Below are positions 1-12,100 of a stretch of 64,000 nt of DNA, in pieces; position 1 is the stretch's first letter, and each line of letters opens with the position of its first letter. Below the pieces are notes generated by a model. It worked only from the letters and a program-made list of their open reading frames with translations, did not search any database and was not told the DNA's origin. Location: NCBI GenBank assembly GCA_030141605.1, contig JAQGDQ010000045.1, positions 620,001-684,000 on the forward strand, written 5' to 3'. This DNA is from Tubiluchus corallicola (lineage: Eukaryota > Priapulida > Priapulimorpha > Priapulimorphida > Tubiluchidae). A program made the position numbers and the translations under genes.

Positions 1-1857
1 ATATAATATAATGTTGTGCATTCATTTACTTTCTTGTTTTGATAAAGAACTGTTCACAGTTCATACTAATATCATTTTCTTTTTACTATCTATTTGAATT
101 TCATCCAATGTTTACTGCTAAACCCATGCTGGTAGTGGTGATCAAGCGAATTTTAAACTCAAGTTAGTATTTTTTCTTAGCTTGGTTCTGCTGCACTGAC
201 CATAAGCAACAACCGGCCATCATTTTCTTGCATATTACATTTTTCAAAACAGAATTGCATGTTGAAAAGTATATGGTGCCTAACTGAATTGAAAAAAAAC
301 AGTAAAAGGTATTTGACCTTTAAAATTAGATTCTAATCGAATTTTATCCTGTGGACCAAGCTTTTTCCTACTGTAGATTTTCCTCCAAGCTGTGGATTCA
401 GTAGCCATTAGCCAGTACCTTTTCATATGCTCAATAGTATGATTATTTGTTTAGCTAAGTGGCCTCACTATTTTTTACCTTTTTGTCTGTTTTGAAAGTG
501 TCTAATCTACTTGTGTGTCAAACGTCTAGCAAAATGTAACAAACTGTGCTTGATCATTTTTGTTCATCAATTGACTAACAATTCTATCATAAAGATAAAC
601 CTAATCTGGATTTATCAAATGCCGACCTAAAATATATACCTTGTTTGCATTCAGACAGACAGTCATATCCAATACTGTTTTCAATATGCACTGTTTTGCC
701 AAGTATATTTATCAGTACGTTAAACTAGTAGAATGTCTTTAATGCGGTCAGTCACGAAAACACTTCAATGAGCCATTGGTTTACCACCTTCACTAACACT
801 AATTTAACGGAAATAATTGATCGCTTGTAAGCCTTAATTATCGTACAAGCAGATTGACACATAATCTGTTGTTGTCTTCTTAGTTCTTACTGTTTTTAAT
901 TTTAGAGCATTAATTATTCTGTCAATTTTCTAGGCCACTGTGAATTTAATGATTCTTTCAATCTCAAATATATATTTGTAAGAGAGACCTTTTATCTTGA
1001 GACCAAATTTCCATAGATCAAAAATTACTTTACTGTGGCAAGAATGTTAGTAATACTGTATAGACAATCTAGTTTAGAAACTGTTGTTTTTCTGTTGTTA
1101 GGAACTATATGAAATTGCATTTTCATTTTTTGAAGTTTAGTTTAACATTTATATTATTTATATTATGTTGTATTCATATTAACATTGCCAAAAAGTTTAA
1201 CTTTTTGTCCCTTCACTGGCAGGTTTCATTCTTGTGAATTTCATTAACTGTGGAAATAATGACAGACTAGCTCATGTTTTTTATTATGCTATGCAAAATA
1301 CCACTTAATTTAGTAGTGGCAAGACTGCATAGCAGAGAAATGTTTTGTGCAAAAATTTCTGTGTGATATGTAATAGCCATTGTCTAGGTTAAGATTAAAA
1401 AGTTTGAGACTATGCCTGCTACAGGAGATATTTGTGCCTGATGGTTAAACAAGTCCAAGTTTTTCTGACTTAAACTAATTTTTCAAAAATCATGGCGTTT
1501 AATGCCCTAGGCAATACTGCTTAAAATAATAATAATATCAATAGCAATATATTAATACTACTACTAATAAAATAATAATAACATGATCCATAATTTGATT
1601 TTATATTTCATTTAATTTTCTGTGTATAAATTAATAAGGATTAGCTATGCATATTTTGTCAGTTAAGTTAAACATCGTGCAGGTGGAAACTTTCACGAGA
1701 GTCTTTGTATTAAGGCAAGCAGTTATCAGCAGTTACCATTCTTCAGATGCGGGGCTTAACTGGACTCTCTGCATCATGCCCTAATAACCATAATGTTAGA
1801 TATTGCATCTTGCCTTAACACAGAGATTTTTACGAAGGTTTGTCAATTGTTTAAAAT
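1..1857. other. gene-free flank
   Basis: AT-rich sequence with no long open frame, recognisable domain, RNA gene or repeat family that I can support. It lies beyond the 3' end of the minus-strand sterol reductase. A short run of TAA/TAC trinucleotides is present near 1525-1580. Confidence 0.6.
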
Positions 1858-1863
1858 TTTATT
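1858..1863 (-). terminator. poly(A) signal of the sterol reductase gene
   Basis: TTTATT on the plus strand is AATAAA on the minus strand, about 30 bases past the TAA stop at 1891-1893. The position is right for the cleavage signal of the minus-strand gene, with a very short 3' UTR. Confidence 0.5.
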
Positions 1864-1890
1864 TGATAGTAACATTAGTACAGAAGATTT

Positions 1891-3411
1891 TTAATATATC
1901 CCTGGGATTAGTTTATATGGCACTAAATTGCAGTAGTCTTGCCAGTAGTTCTGGTACTTTTTTCTGCACTTTCTATCATCTCTCAAACTTCTGTTCAAAA
2001 GGAAAAATATTAAATATACAGGATATAGAAATGGTACCCAACTAGAGCTCACGGGGCACATTACTGCAGGTAACGTCCAAGTTATGGCAACCAGAATTTC
2101 GAATGCATAGTTCATGTGGCGACTCAGCCCCCACCAACCTGATGCTAAAAGTATATTTTCTACTGATGATCCACTTGATAAACGAGTGGAAACAAATAAC
2201 AGTCTTGGCAGTGCACCCCAAATAATAATGGCTCCATGCAGGTCTCTAGTTTTTTGCTTCTGGTAATCCACCCAATAGTTCAGACCTACTAAACAGAGGC
2301 CTACAAGTCCTATCACTAGTGTTAATAAGCTCCATGGATATGCGACATCAGGCACATTCTCAGTCAAGTAAACACTTGCGATAGAATGAAATGTTGGCTT
2401 GAGACAAACGTGTAGCCACACATTGTAAAATCCTGCTTTATCCATGGTGATATCGATACCTCTCATGTATCCATCCTCCCACAAAAAGAACTTGGCAATG
2501 TAAATACTTTGAATAGCAGTTGTGCAGGTCATTGTCCAGTTACAGTTTCTTTGCTCTATTTCTGCCTTCCAGCACAGTAACACAATCAATTGCCATAGCA
2601 TCATGGAGAAACGCGAGTATATTGCCATTTTAATGTCGATTTTGTCAAAAAGCATTCTTGGGTGCAGTTCCAACCCCCAGTAAAAGTCAAACACCTGGCT
2701 TCCTGATGTTCCTGATCCAGCCCCGGGAGACGGATGTAGACCACCTTTTAAGTACAACATTATGCTAATGATGAAAGCATATGTGTTCAAAGCCCCAGTA
2801 ACTGCTGGCAACATTCGGTAAACGGTGTATGCTGTAAAAGTATCGAAGCCAATGGCCAAGGCTGCCAAAATAACAGTAATGACATAATAACGTACTCCCG
2901 AACGTCTGTAAATAGGCACATAACCAAACCTTGTTGGTTGTCCTTTGTACTCCTCTCCTCCTAACAAACCTTGCGAAAGCAAAGCCCAGAGTGAGAATAT
3001 TCCAATAAATATCCATATTCTTGTATCACCAACCATTTCTAAATGTTGCTCTAAAGGACTGTTGAAAGGTGCAATACACCCCTGCTCCTTATTTTCAGAA
3101 ACATTCACTTCCTTGTATTCTAATGGCGACAAAGATGGTCGAGGTGCTGAGCTACTGGTATTTTTTGGTTGAAATCCTGCAAGGGCTGCTTCCCAGGCTT
3201 TTAAGTAAAACCTAAACCATCCTTCAGACATGGCCAGCCCATGATCACAGCGGTATAGCACAATGAAGCAATGTAACACAATGACGATGTTGGGCCATAC
3301 CATCAGGTATGCGATTGGTCCTCCAACATGATGAAAGTTTCGGGCTAGTTTTTTTCTAAATGATGGTTCACGTTCTGCTCTCTCTAGTCTTCTGATCTGC
3401 ATCCGTGTCAT
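1891..3411 (-). CDS. ERG4/ERG24-family sterol reductase, DHCR7-like
   Basis: Predicted integral ER membrane enzyme that reduces a sterol double bond with NADPH in late sterol synthesis. The single open frame gives 506 residues from the first ATG (3411); the frame also runs five codons further up without an ATG, and a second ATG sits at 3402. Family landmarks are visible in order: a KGQPTRFGYVPIY segment near 155, FDFYWGLELHPRM near 235, IDITMDKAGFYNVWLHVCLKP near 320, LLASGWWGLSRHMNY near 425, and the C-terminal RSLRDDRKCRKKY...VPYKLIPGIY, the classic end of the family. Several hydrophobic segments fit 8-10 membrane helices. The middle and C-terminal motifs look closest to 7-dehydrocholesterol reductase; the N-terminus (HHVGGPIAYLMVWP) recalls ERG4-type C-24(28) reductases. 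The usual Asp after the RHxNY motif is Glu here (NYAFEIL). A Ser/Pro-rich insert near 95-120 is unusual. The gene is intronless, unlike its intron-rich neighbour. Family is firm; exact sterol position is not. Confidence 0.88.
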   Translation of the reverse strand: MTRMQIRRLERAEREPSFRKKLARNFHHVGGPIAYLMVWPNIVIVLHCFIVLYRCDHGLAMSEGWFRFYLKAWEAALAGFQPKNTSSSAPRPSLSPLEYKEVNVSENKEQGCIAPFNSPLEQHLEMVGDTRIWIFIGIFSLWALLSQGLLGGEEYKGQPTRFGYVPIYRRSGVRYYVITVILAALAIGFDTFTAYTVYRMLPAVTGALNTYAFIISIMLYLKGGLHPSPGAGSGTSGSQVFDFYWGLELHPRMLFDKIDIKMAIYSRFSMMLWQLIVLLCWKAEIEQRNCNWTMTCTTAIQSIYIAKFFLWEDGYMRGIDITMDKAGFYNVWLHVCLKPTFHSIASVYLTENVPDVAYPWSLLTLVIGLVGLCLVGLNYWVDYQKQKTRDLHGAIIIWGALPRLLFVSTRLSSGSSVENILLASGWWGLSRHMNYAFEILVAITWTLPAVMCPVSSSWVPFLYPVYLIFFLLNRSLRDDRKCRKKYQNYWQDYCNLVPYKLIPGIY

Positions 3412-4550
3412 GCTGCTTGTTTTCACTTTTTCTGCGTTGCGCCTACAGAGACTCAGAGAGTGAGTGCCTCTACAGTACTACATTAGTTTCTTCCTGCAAT
3501 AAACAGTAAACACATCACTAAAGTGCAAGCTTAAGTTCACAGTCACTGATCTTCATAATCAAGTATGCTACTGCTGCTGCTGTCACATGGCTTTTTATAC
3601 ATGTTGTCTTGTTCTGCCAGAAGCCTCTGAGCCAGATAAAAATAGATATTTACAACGCACTGTCTTGGTTTCACTCTCAGTACTTAGCAGCTTTTGGCTT
3701 CATTGCCTGATTTTGTGCTTACCAGAATAAATCTGCCCTCCAGTGTAGGATAAGTGTATAACAAAAGTTTGCTGAACAATAATATTAACTCAACTGCCAA
3801 ATAAAGTATTAAGTCACAATTTCAAAAATGAACCAAAAAAGGAAGGATGTGAAACAATTTATAGCAAACAAATGTCCGTAAAATTAGGTGAAAATTAACA
3901 TTTGCTTAACATTTTGTTGCTCTAAGAATGCATTTGAGACTGTTCATTTAATGTTGATAGGTGAACAGTGTCTGTTGAGAATTCCTCGCTTGTAATATAT
4001 TATGGGATAGATAAGTACCAGTAGTAAAATTTACAACACAATTAAAATCTACAACTTTTAGTGTAACTTTGGGCTTTGAAAAAAGTTCCTTTATAAAGTC
4101 AAAAATGGTAACAAATTAGAAGCCCAAAAAATTACAAATCTTTGTGAAAAAAATTGAAACAGTTAAATAAAATATTCCACAGTGCTTTTCTTTGTTGCAT
4201 TTTAATTATTAATTTGCTGTACTGTATGTTTTTCACCAACCAGCATTTGTCTTCCAGTTGCAAGAACCTTGCTAACCATTTTAAATCAAGTGGGCATGTG
4301 ACTAAAATATTTCTGAAGAGTTTTTCATTAGAAGAGAACAAATGTGAAGTGATGCAAAATTATGTAGTGATCTATTTTTATGTTTATGTACACAAAAATG
4401 TTCATTGGCATGCTCATAGCCAACATCAGCCAAATAATCATAAATCTATGAAATTTTTTTGCATGGCTAAGTGTACTTAACACTTGCTGTTCATTTTAAA
4501 AAATAAAAAAAACTTGGTAATATGATGCCATTAAATGTCGGCTTATCTAG
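3412..4550. other. intergenic region between divergent genes
   Basis: Contains the promoter side of the minus-strand sterol reductase. I see no TATA box I would defend and no coding frame with recognisable content; small open frames near 4132-4480 are AT-rich chance frames. Confidence 0.5.
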
Positions 4551-4554
4551 TAGC

Positions 4555-5277
4555 CCAAAAAATAATAAAACGTGGAATAACTAATTTGATGGCTGAACTT
4601 CAATAGCTAGCATTCAAAAAGTACTGAGCCTTCTACCAATTGTTCTTTTTCCTCTGGGGAGGCTGTAGTTAGGAAACTGGAGATAGAATTGTTCTAGAAA
4701 ATTAGGGATGACACTGTTCTTAACATTTTAAAAGTTATTGTATATTTTTTCTCTGAAACGTTAGCTCATTTATGCATTCATGTATACATATAATATTAAT
4801 GTAATTATGCACTTGTGATTATGAACTATGCAGCGATGGTCGCAAAATATAGAGAATATTGATGTTTTTGTGAAGGGTATAATCCGCCGTTGCTTGGCAC
4901 TGTCGGATTGGCACTGGCACTGTCAAAAATAATAAAACGTGGAATAACTTATTTGATGATTGAACTTCAATAGCTAGTATTGAAAAAACACTGAGCCTTC
5001 TATCAATTGTTCTTTTTCCTCTGGGGAGGCAGTAGTTAGGAAACTGGAGATAGAATTGTTCTAGAAAATTAGGGATGGTACTGTTCTTAACATTTTAAAA
5101 GTTATTGTATATTTTCTCTCTGAAATGTTAGCTCATTTATGCATTCATGTATTCATATAATATTAATGTAATTATGCACTTGTAATTATGAACTACGCAG
5201 CGCTGGTCGCAAAATATAGAGAATATTGATGTTTTTGTGAAGGGTATAATCCACCGTTGCTAGGCACTGTCGCATTT
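4555..5277. repeat. 366-bp tandem duplication
   Basis: Two copies, about 4555-4910 and 4921-5277, agree almost base for base over 350 bases, including the landmarks CGTGGAATAACT, TTTTTCCTCTGGGGAGG and TTTTTGTGAAGGGTATAATCC, offset by 366-367 bases. They differ by scattered substitutions, so the duplication is not brand new. It sits upstream of the putative first exon of the Kazal/acidic gene. Confidence 0.9.
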
Positions 5278-5287
5278 TGGCGACAGT
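5266..5287. repeat. perfect 8-bp stem hairpin
   Basis: ACTGTCGC and GCGACAGT are perfect inverted copies separated by six bases (ATTTTG). It lies at the 3' edge of the second tandem copy. In the first copy only part of the motif is present (CACTGTCGG), so the hairpin is specific to the copy nearer the gene. Confidence 0.7.
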
Positions 5288-5289
5288 CT

Positions 5290-5738
5290 TTTTGCAATTG
5301 TAACCTGTTGTCATAGCTGCGGTGACGAACATTTCCTCTGTCTTCTGTAAGGTTGGTATAGTTATTTTCTTGGCGCCAGCAGTGTGATCAATTTCGCCTT
5401 GGTGATCTTTTTGTCTTGGCAGCTTGCGAATAATGGTCGCTTAGTGAGGAACATCGCAACGACACCAGCTTGGTTCTTGTTTGTCATTTGAGATTTTGTC
5501 AATATTGTCTTTGGAGTGAAAGTTGTTCAATTGCTGATAGTGAAAGTTAACAGAGAACTCAAAGAACCAAGGGAAAGAAGTCTATGTAATAAAGAACTCA
5601 AAGAACCAAAGAAGTCTGCTTAATAGAGAACTCGAAGAACCAAGGGAAAGAAGTCTGTTTTAGAACTGTGTTCTCCGACCAAAAAGGGATTGGCTTTCTT
5701 TATAGTTATCAGTGGAATTCATCATCAATAAATAGTGG
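5290..5738 (+). other. putative 5' untranslated exon
   Basis: The coding exon with the signal peptide is preceded by a strong acceptor (TTTGTTTTTGCCTAG at 6029-6043), so a non-coding exon should lie upstream. A consensus donor, TGG|GTAAGA, occurs at 5739. The region before it is less AT-rich than its surroundings and holds the triple repeat. The start is arbitrary; transcription start was not identified. Confidence 0.4.
5552..5660 (+). repeat. triple repeat in the putative 5' UTR
   Basis: Three imperfect head-to-tail copies of a 40-48 base unit built around GAACTCAAAGAACCAA and AAGAAGTCT. They lie just upstream of a good donor at 5739 and so probably in an untranslated first exon. Confidence 0.75.
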
Positions 5739-6043
5739 GTAAGAATGATTTTCTTGTCAGGTAAATACACAACCTTCCAATCATGACTTGTAAATTTAAA
5801 TACCTGTAGTATTCAAATAGTAGATATTAAGGTAGTTTTAGAATAGATTTTAATATTTTCTTATTTGGTATCATTGCTTAATATTGATTTTTTTTCTATA
5901 GCTTTCAACTCATTTTTAGCCTTGCACAGCTGCTCCTGCATTCAGTGTAAATTTGTAAATAGCTAATACTGCAGCACTGTTAAAAGGCTTACGTTTTCTG
6001 TTGTTATTGCTACTTTCATCTTTTTTAATTTGTTTTTGCCTAG

Positions 6044-6155
6044 ATACAGAAGTCGCTTAGGCACAGAAGCATGGAGTTGCTTCAATATGCTTTTCCCGTG
6101 ATTTGTGTGCTCTTTATAGTCTCTGAGGTTATGGGGACCACTGATCCTGATGCAG
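6044..6155 (+). CDS. exon with start codon and signal peptide
   Basis: Acceptor TTTTTGCCTAG precedes 6044 and the donor G|GTGAGA follows 6155. Translation from ATG at 6071 gives 28 residues beginning MELLQYAF, with a hydrophobic core (FPVICVLFIVSEV) and small residues before TTDPDA, a typical cleavable signal peptide. The exon ends in phase 1, matching the Kazal exon acceptor. The region was too short to stand out as a long open frame. Confidence 0.75.
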
Positions 6156-9100
6156 GTGAGATTATGTAAATCATGGTATGACAAAGAATGACAAACTTGT
6201 TACAGAACTCTCTCTCAACTGGCCAGAGCTCTTTCAAAAAATCCAAATAATTACGCTATTCACTCTACATATCATAAACTAAGGAAAATGCATAAAAAGC
6301 TTTTGAAGAAAAAACAAAAGCAAGCTAGAAACGAACTTTTATCTATTCTGGAAAACACTAGTCATGACGACCCAAAAATGTTATGGAAGACTTTAGAAAA
6401 AATTGACGGAACTCCACACAATTCAAATTCTATTACCAATGTGACAAAATTTCATAAATATTTCAAGTCGCTGATGACTAAAAATGAAAAGTATCAATTA
6501 TCAATTAGAAATATTGAAAATCATGTAAAAGAGATTAATCAAGCATCCTTTACAAAATTAGACTATTGTATTTCCGAAAATGAAGTCCGAGAAGCAATAA
6601 TTTCATTAAAAAATCCTAAGGCGCCAAGCAAAGATGGAATAATAAATGAAATGATCAAAAGTGGAATTACAGTACTAACACCAACACTAACATTATATTT
6701 TAATTCGGTTTATTCACTCGGAAAATTTCTAGTGGGCTGACTGTCTAATCACACCTATATTAAAGAAAGGAGACCCAACAGATCCCTCAAACTATAGAGG
6801 TATCTCTATTAGTAGCAATCTCGGGAAAGTATTTTGTAAAATTATACATAAAAGACTGGAAAACGACCTAATCGAACCTAACGTAATTAAGAAAGAACAA
6901 ATTGGATTTGGGAAATCGTCACAAACGTCAGATCATATACTTATCTTGAAAACTGTAGTTGATAAATATATTAACCAAGCACGACGAAAATACATATATG
7001 CATGCTTTATTGACCTTAAAAAAGCCTTTGATACTATTTACAGACCTTTTTTATTTTACAAATTACTAAAATATGACTTTGGCGCTAAATTTTACAACAT
7101 AATAAAAAGCATGTACGCCTCCATGATGTGCAACTTAAAATCTCGAATAATAATTTATCTGATTCTTTTCCAGTAAATGTCTGCGTTAAACAGGGATGCG
7201 TATTAATTCCAAATTTATTTAATTTGTTTATAAATGACATCACAACGATTTTTAATGATAAATGCGACCCACTCATATTAAATAACAACTACTTGCAATT
7301 ACTAATGTATGCTGACGATACTGTGGTCTTATCTACTTCCCAGAACGGTTTGCAGAATAGTTTAAATAGCTTAAAACAGGACTGTGATGACTGGTTGCTA
7401 GATATTAACCTAGAAAAAACAAAAGTAATCATTTTCAACAAAGGCGGTCACAGAAATCCAAGCAAAGATTTACTATAGGCCAGGAAAGTATTGAAATTGT
7501 TCAAAATTATAATTACTACGGGATAAACTTTAATGCAAGCCGGTCATTTACCAAGGCAAAAAAAAGAATTATGCAACAAAGCAAGAAAAGCTTTTTTCAA
7601 ATTCAAGCAAAAATTCTGGTGGGATAATTTAAGCTGTAAAATATTAACGCACTTATTTGATAATAAACCAATCGCATTATATGGTTCCGAGTGTTAGTCC
7701 CTGTTGTCGTTTAATAGTAGGAAAATATCAAAAAATAATCAAATTACAGTTGAAAACATATACGATGATTTACCCATGGAATTACTTAACATAAAGTTAT
7801 GTAAGTTCGCTCTTGGCGTCAATAAATTTTCCGTTAATCATGCGGTCAATTGAGAGTTGGGTCGTTTCCCTCTACACGTAGACGTTATAATTAGGACAAT
7901 AAAATACTGACTTAAAATACTGAACTCTCCACAAAATACATTGGTATACCAAACCTACAAAGAAAATAAAATTCTTCTTAACCAAAATACGGGATGTTGG
8001 TTGCAATTTGTAAGAAACATTTTACGTCATTTGGGCTTTTCTCATATCTGGGAACACCAAGGGGTCGATCAAACCAAATCTTTTCCACATGCTTTAAAGG
8101 AGAAACTACAAACAAATTATAAAATTTACTGGAAAGAACGTGTTACAAAAGAAACATGCAAAACAGGCGGAACTAAAAAACTACTAACCTATTCAAAATT
8201 TAAGCAAGAATTTGAAGCCGAGAAGTATATTTTTTTATACATAATCATGTACTAAGATCAAACTTTACTAAACTGCGTATCAGTTCTCACAACTTGTATG
8301 TAGAAAAAGGCCGACACTCGAATATGTAAATACTGCAATGAAGGAAAAATTGAAGATGAAATGCATTTTGTACTTGACGGTAAAAATTACTGCGATTTAA
8401 AGTTAAATTTATTCAGTTCTATTGCGAAAATTTATCCTGCTTTTATTAATCTACCCATGGACCAAAAATTTATTTTGCTGTTAAGAGGTAGTGATTGTGA
8501 AATGACAAACTTAGTGTCAAGATATATTACTGAGTTTTTTTATAAAATGAAATTTGCAAAATTGAGCTTACCTGTTGTTCTATTTAATAGTGCAAGATCT
8601 TCATTATATACAATAATTCTAACGCTTCACTTTAAATGTATGTTACCATTTTGTAAAATGTAATTTTAATATAGTATACAGTATATATTATTTAATTATA
8701 GTTCTACAGTATAAATTTGTTGGACGACGTAATTGCAATTCTAAAATTGTACTAAATTTTGTGTATTAAACTTTGTAAATATCTTAACATAATATAATAT
8801 AATTGAAATATTTAACCACTGTAAATACCGTTTGCTATTATGATTATTATTATTATTATCATTACTGTGTTTTATTGTGTATTGTGTTGACGATTATATC
8901 CCATGTGTGGAATTTTATCTGGGTTTTTATCTGATGCTTTTTTTCATTGTAATGTATTGCATTGTTTATGTAATATTTTGTAACTTGTAATGGCTTGCAA
9001 ATCGTCTATAAATATATTATCTGTAATCTTAATACTCAGAATAGTAACCATACCAGATGCGCAACCCTTAAATTTTTTTATTACCTTTACTTACTATGAA

Positions 9101-12100
9101 GATGGCTAGTAATGTTATTTATGAATGAATAATTAATTCAGTTGGAGTTTTGCACAATTAGAGAAAATGACAGGAAATAGCCACATTGTCGTTCGACTTG
9201 CAATGAATCTATGTAGTGATCTGAAAAAGATGATTAAGGGAGGGTACTTTAAAAAGACTCAAACTATTTGTCAAGGGCTGACTGATCTCAGCTCAGGGAC
9301 AGATCAAAACTTTGACTCTATTAATAGATGCAAAATTTGTTTCAGTATATTCTTTCACTGAAGCCTTCATTGTTCAACAACTATATTGTATACTGTGAAT
9401 AATAGCGATAATCTCAATTATTTCTATAAAGGTTCTAGCTGTACTAGCACCAGTGGTCTCAATTCATTCGCTTCAGATGGCAACGTTCAACTTAATAGAG
9501 AAGATATTGAAAGAGGTGACTTAGAAACAAATGATGATAATAGCAATCCTGGTGGAAGCAATACATACAACAATGATTTCAATCACAATGTCAGTGCAGC
9601 AGGACATGAGGAGGGAGGTGTATCAAATTTGGGTACAAGTTTTATTGGGAGTTCTGATGTGGAAGAGAAATGGAATAATGACGATACTTCCAACCGCGGC
9701 TCAAATGATAATGTGCAACATGCTCCTGACACTTTTAGTCATGATCATAATGATGGTGAACAAATTAGTCCAATTAGTGAGCTTGAAAAGAGTGGTGCAT
9801 ACAACACTGGTGGAAGCACTGATGGTAGTTCTTATAGCTTTGGCAGTGACAACAATAACGGAAATGATGGGAATGGTAACCTTATCAGTTGGAAAGAAGA
9901 GGACACTAAAATTAATGGTAGTAGAGAAGCTGAAGATGATGCAGCCAGTCATAAAGATACATCATCTGACCGTTCTGACGAAGAAGAAAAATGGAATAGT
10001 GAGACATACTCAAGTGGTATCATAAACGAAATTACTGAAGGTACTGACCCAAATGAAGGACAATATGAGAATAGCAAATATAACAGTGATGGAGGTGCTG
10101 ATGATGGTGGTGTTGGTGACAAAGAAGTCAGAACTGATGCAGAACAGAATTTGAATAACGGAGATGTTTCTATCATCGATTTAATTGATGATACAGGCGA
10201 CAGTTCGAGCATTCTTGGGACGGTTGATGGCAAAGAAACATTGCCCAATGCTGCTCAATATGAAGATGTTGAGACTGAGATTAACGTAGAAACAAATAAT
10301 GGTCCTAACAATGGTAATAGCGATGCTGGAACTGTTAATGAACAGGACGAAAGTAATACTAATGACAGTTTCAATGGTGATGGGACTCATAACAAAGAAA
10401 CTGTCCCAAATTCAGAACAGGGGGAGAGTGATGGAGAGATGATGTACACCCATTTAGATGGTAACACGGGTGATAGTCGGCAAATCACTAGTGGAAATAA
10501 TAGTGACAAAACCCAGGTTGCTAATGAAGAGGATTTGAGTGGTAATGATAATAACAAACACAGAAATGGCAGTTCTAACCAGGATGAGATTGGTGAAGAA
10601 ATGCTTAATGTAAAACAGGTAAATGGCGAAATTAACAGTAACTTCAATGAAAAGATGGAGGCAAATGATAGTCTTGATAATATTGATGCTGTTAATGAAT
10701 GGGATAAAAGTGATACTGATAGCAAAGGTGCAAACAGTGATGGTGGTACTGATAGCAGAGAAAATATACCTAACCCAGAACAGGAGGAGAATGACGGAGA
10801 TATGTTCAGCAACAATTTGAATGAAAACAGTAGTGGTTCCGATACTTCTATTCATAAAGACGGTGACAAAACTCAATCAAATAATGAACGTGAAGAAAGT
10901 GGCCATGATAATAACGAAGATGTAAATGGTGGATTCAGTGATGGCAGCACTGATCAATCCCAGGAAGAACAAAATGAGAATAGCCGAGATATGCCTAGCA
11001 GCAGTCCAGATGACAACAAAGGTGATCATTACGATGTTTATAGTGATAATAATGCTCACAAAAGTTATCCACCTATTAGTGTTGAGGATGAGAGCAAAGA
11101 AACAAATGGCAGTACCAGTGATAGTGATCATGAGATTGATAATAACGAAGCTTTCAAAGCAGAACAAGAGCAGAATAGTGGAGACATATCTAATAGTAAC
11201 CTGAATGGTAACACAGATGCTGATTCTAATGCTTCTAGGGTTAATAATGATGACCAAACTCAGCCTATTAATGAACATGATAAGAGTGGTGAGGATAACA
11301 TCGATGAAGGCATTAATGTCTCCAGCGATCATGAAAGTTATAACGAGCAAACTAGATTCAACACAGAACAGAAGCCGAGTAATGGAGATACATCTAAGAC
11401 TTATTCAATTCATAATGAAGGAGATGCTTCCCATGCTTCCAGTGCTGATGGTGATGATGAAAGTGATAATAAAAAAGATATAGAGGAAGATGAACTAATA
11501 GAATCAGCAATGGGACAAACTCAGAATGGTGAGACAAACGTTGGTCTCGACAGTTCAGTGGAAAAAAACAGTAGTGGTGATAATGCTGAAGTTGAAGTTG
11601 ATGCTGGTGATAATTCAAGTTTTGAAGAAGGAGGTAACGATTCGCAATCCTGCGTGCTTTGCAAGGTTTTTAACCTACCATTGCATGAACATTATATTTA
11701 TCCAGTCTTGCTTTGTTCTTGCAACTGTTTTGTTAGTGAATGGCTAGCACATTTTTGGCGAAAGTGAATGGGTAGTAGGTGTTTAGCGTGGCATTGTAGT
11801 TTTGTAGTTTTAATTGTGGCATGCTTTAATAGTATAAATCCTGTAGACTAGTAAGAATAGAAGTCTGTAGAGTGGAGAGGAAATTTTTAAGATCCTTTAA
11901 ACAATTTGCAGAAAAAAGATATTATTCCTTAACTTTTCTTCGATTTATGTCTTGGTTGGTTATTCGATTGCAAACTGATCACTTGATTAATTTCACTACT
12001 ATTTCTTACTCCTCAATAAAAATTGCATAGAGATCCATAAAATTTGTTTTCTATTCAAAGTAATTTTCAGCTTGCACTAAAGTTATCAATAAATAATTGA

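Noticed and set aside
1803-2045. Small plus-strand frame overlapping the sterol reductase 3' end
   Set aside because: Lies antisense to the conserved C-terminus of the reductase and has no recognisable content.
9386-11767. Independent 793-residue acidic gene
   Set aside because: The frame opens at TTG, not ATG, and the left end coincides with a duplication junction. It is better explained as a 5'-truncated duplicate of the downstream exon.
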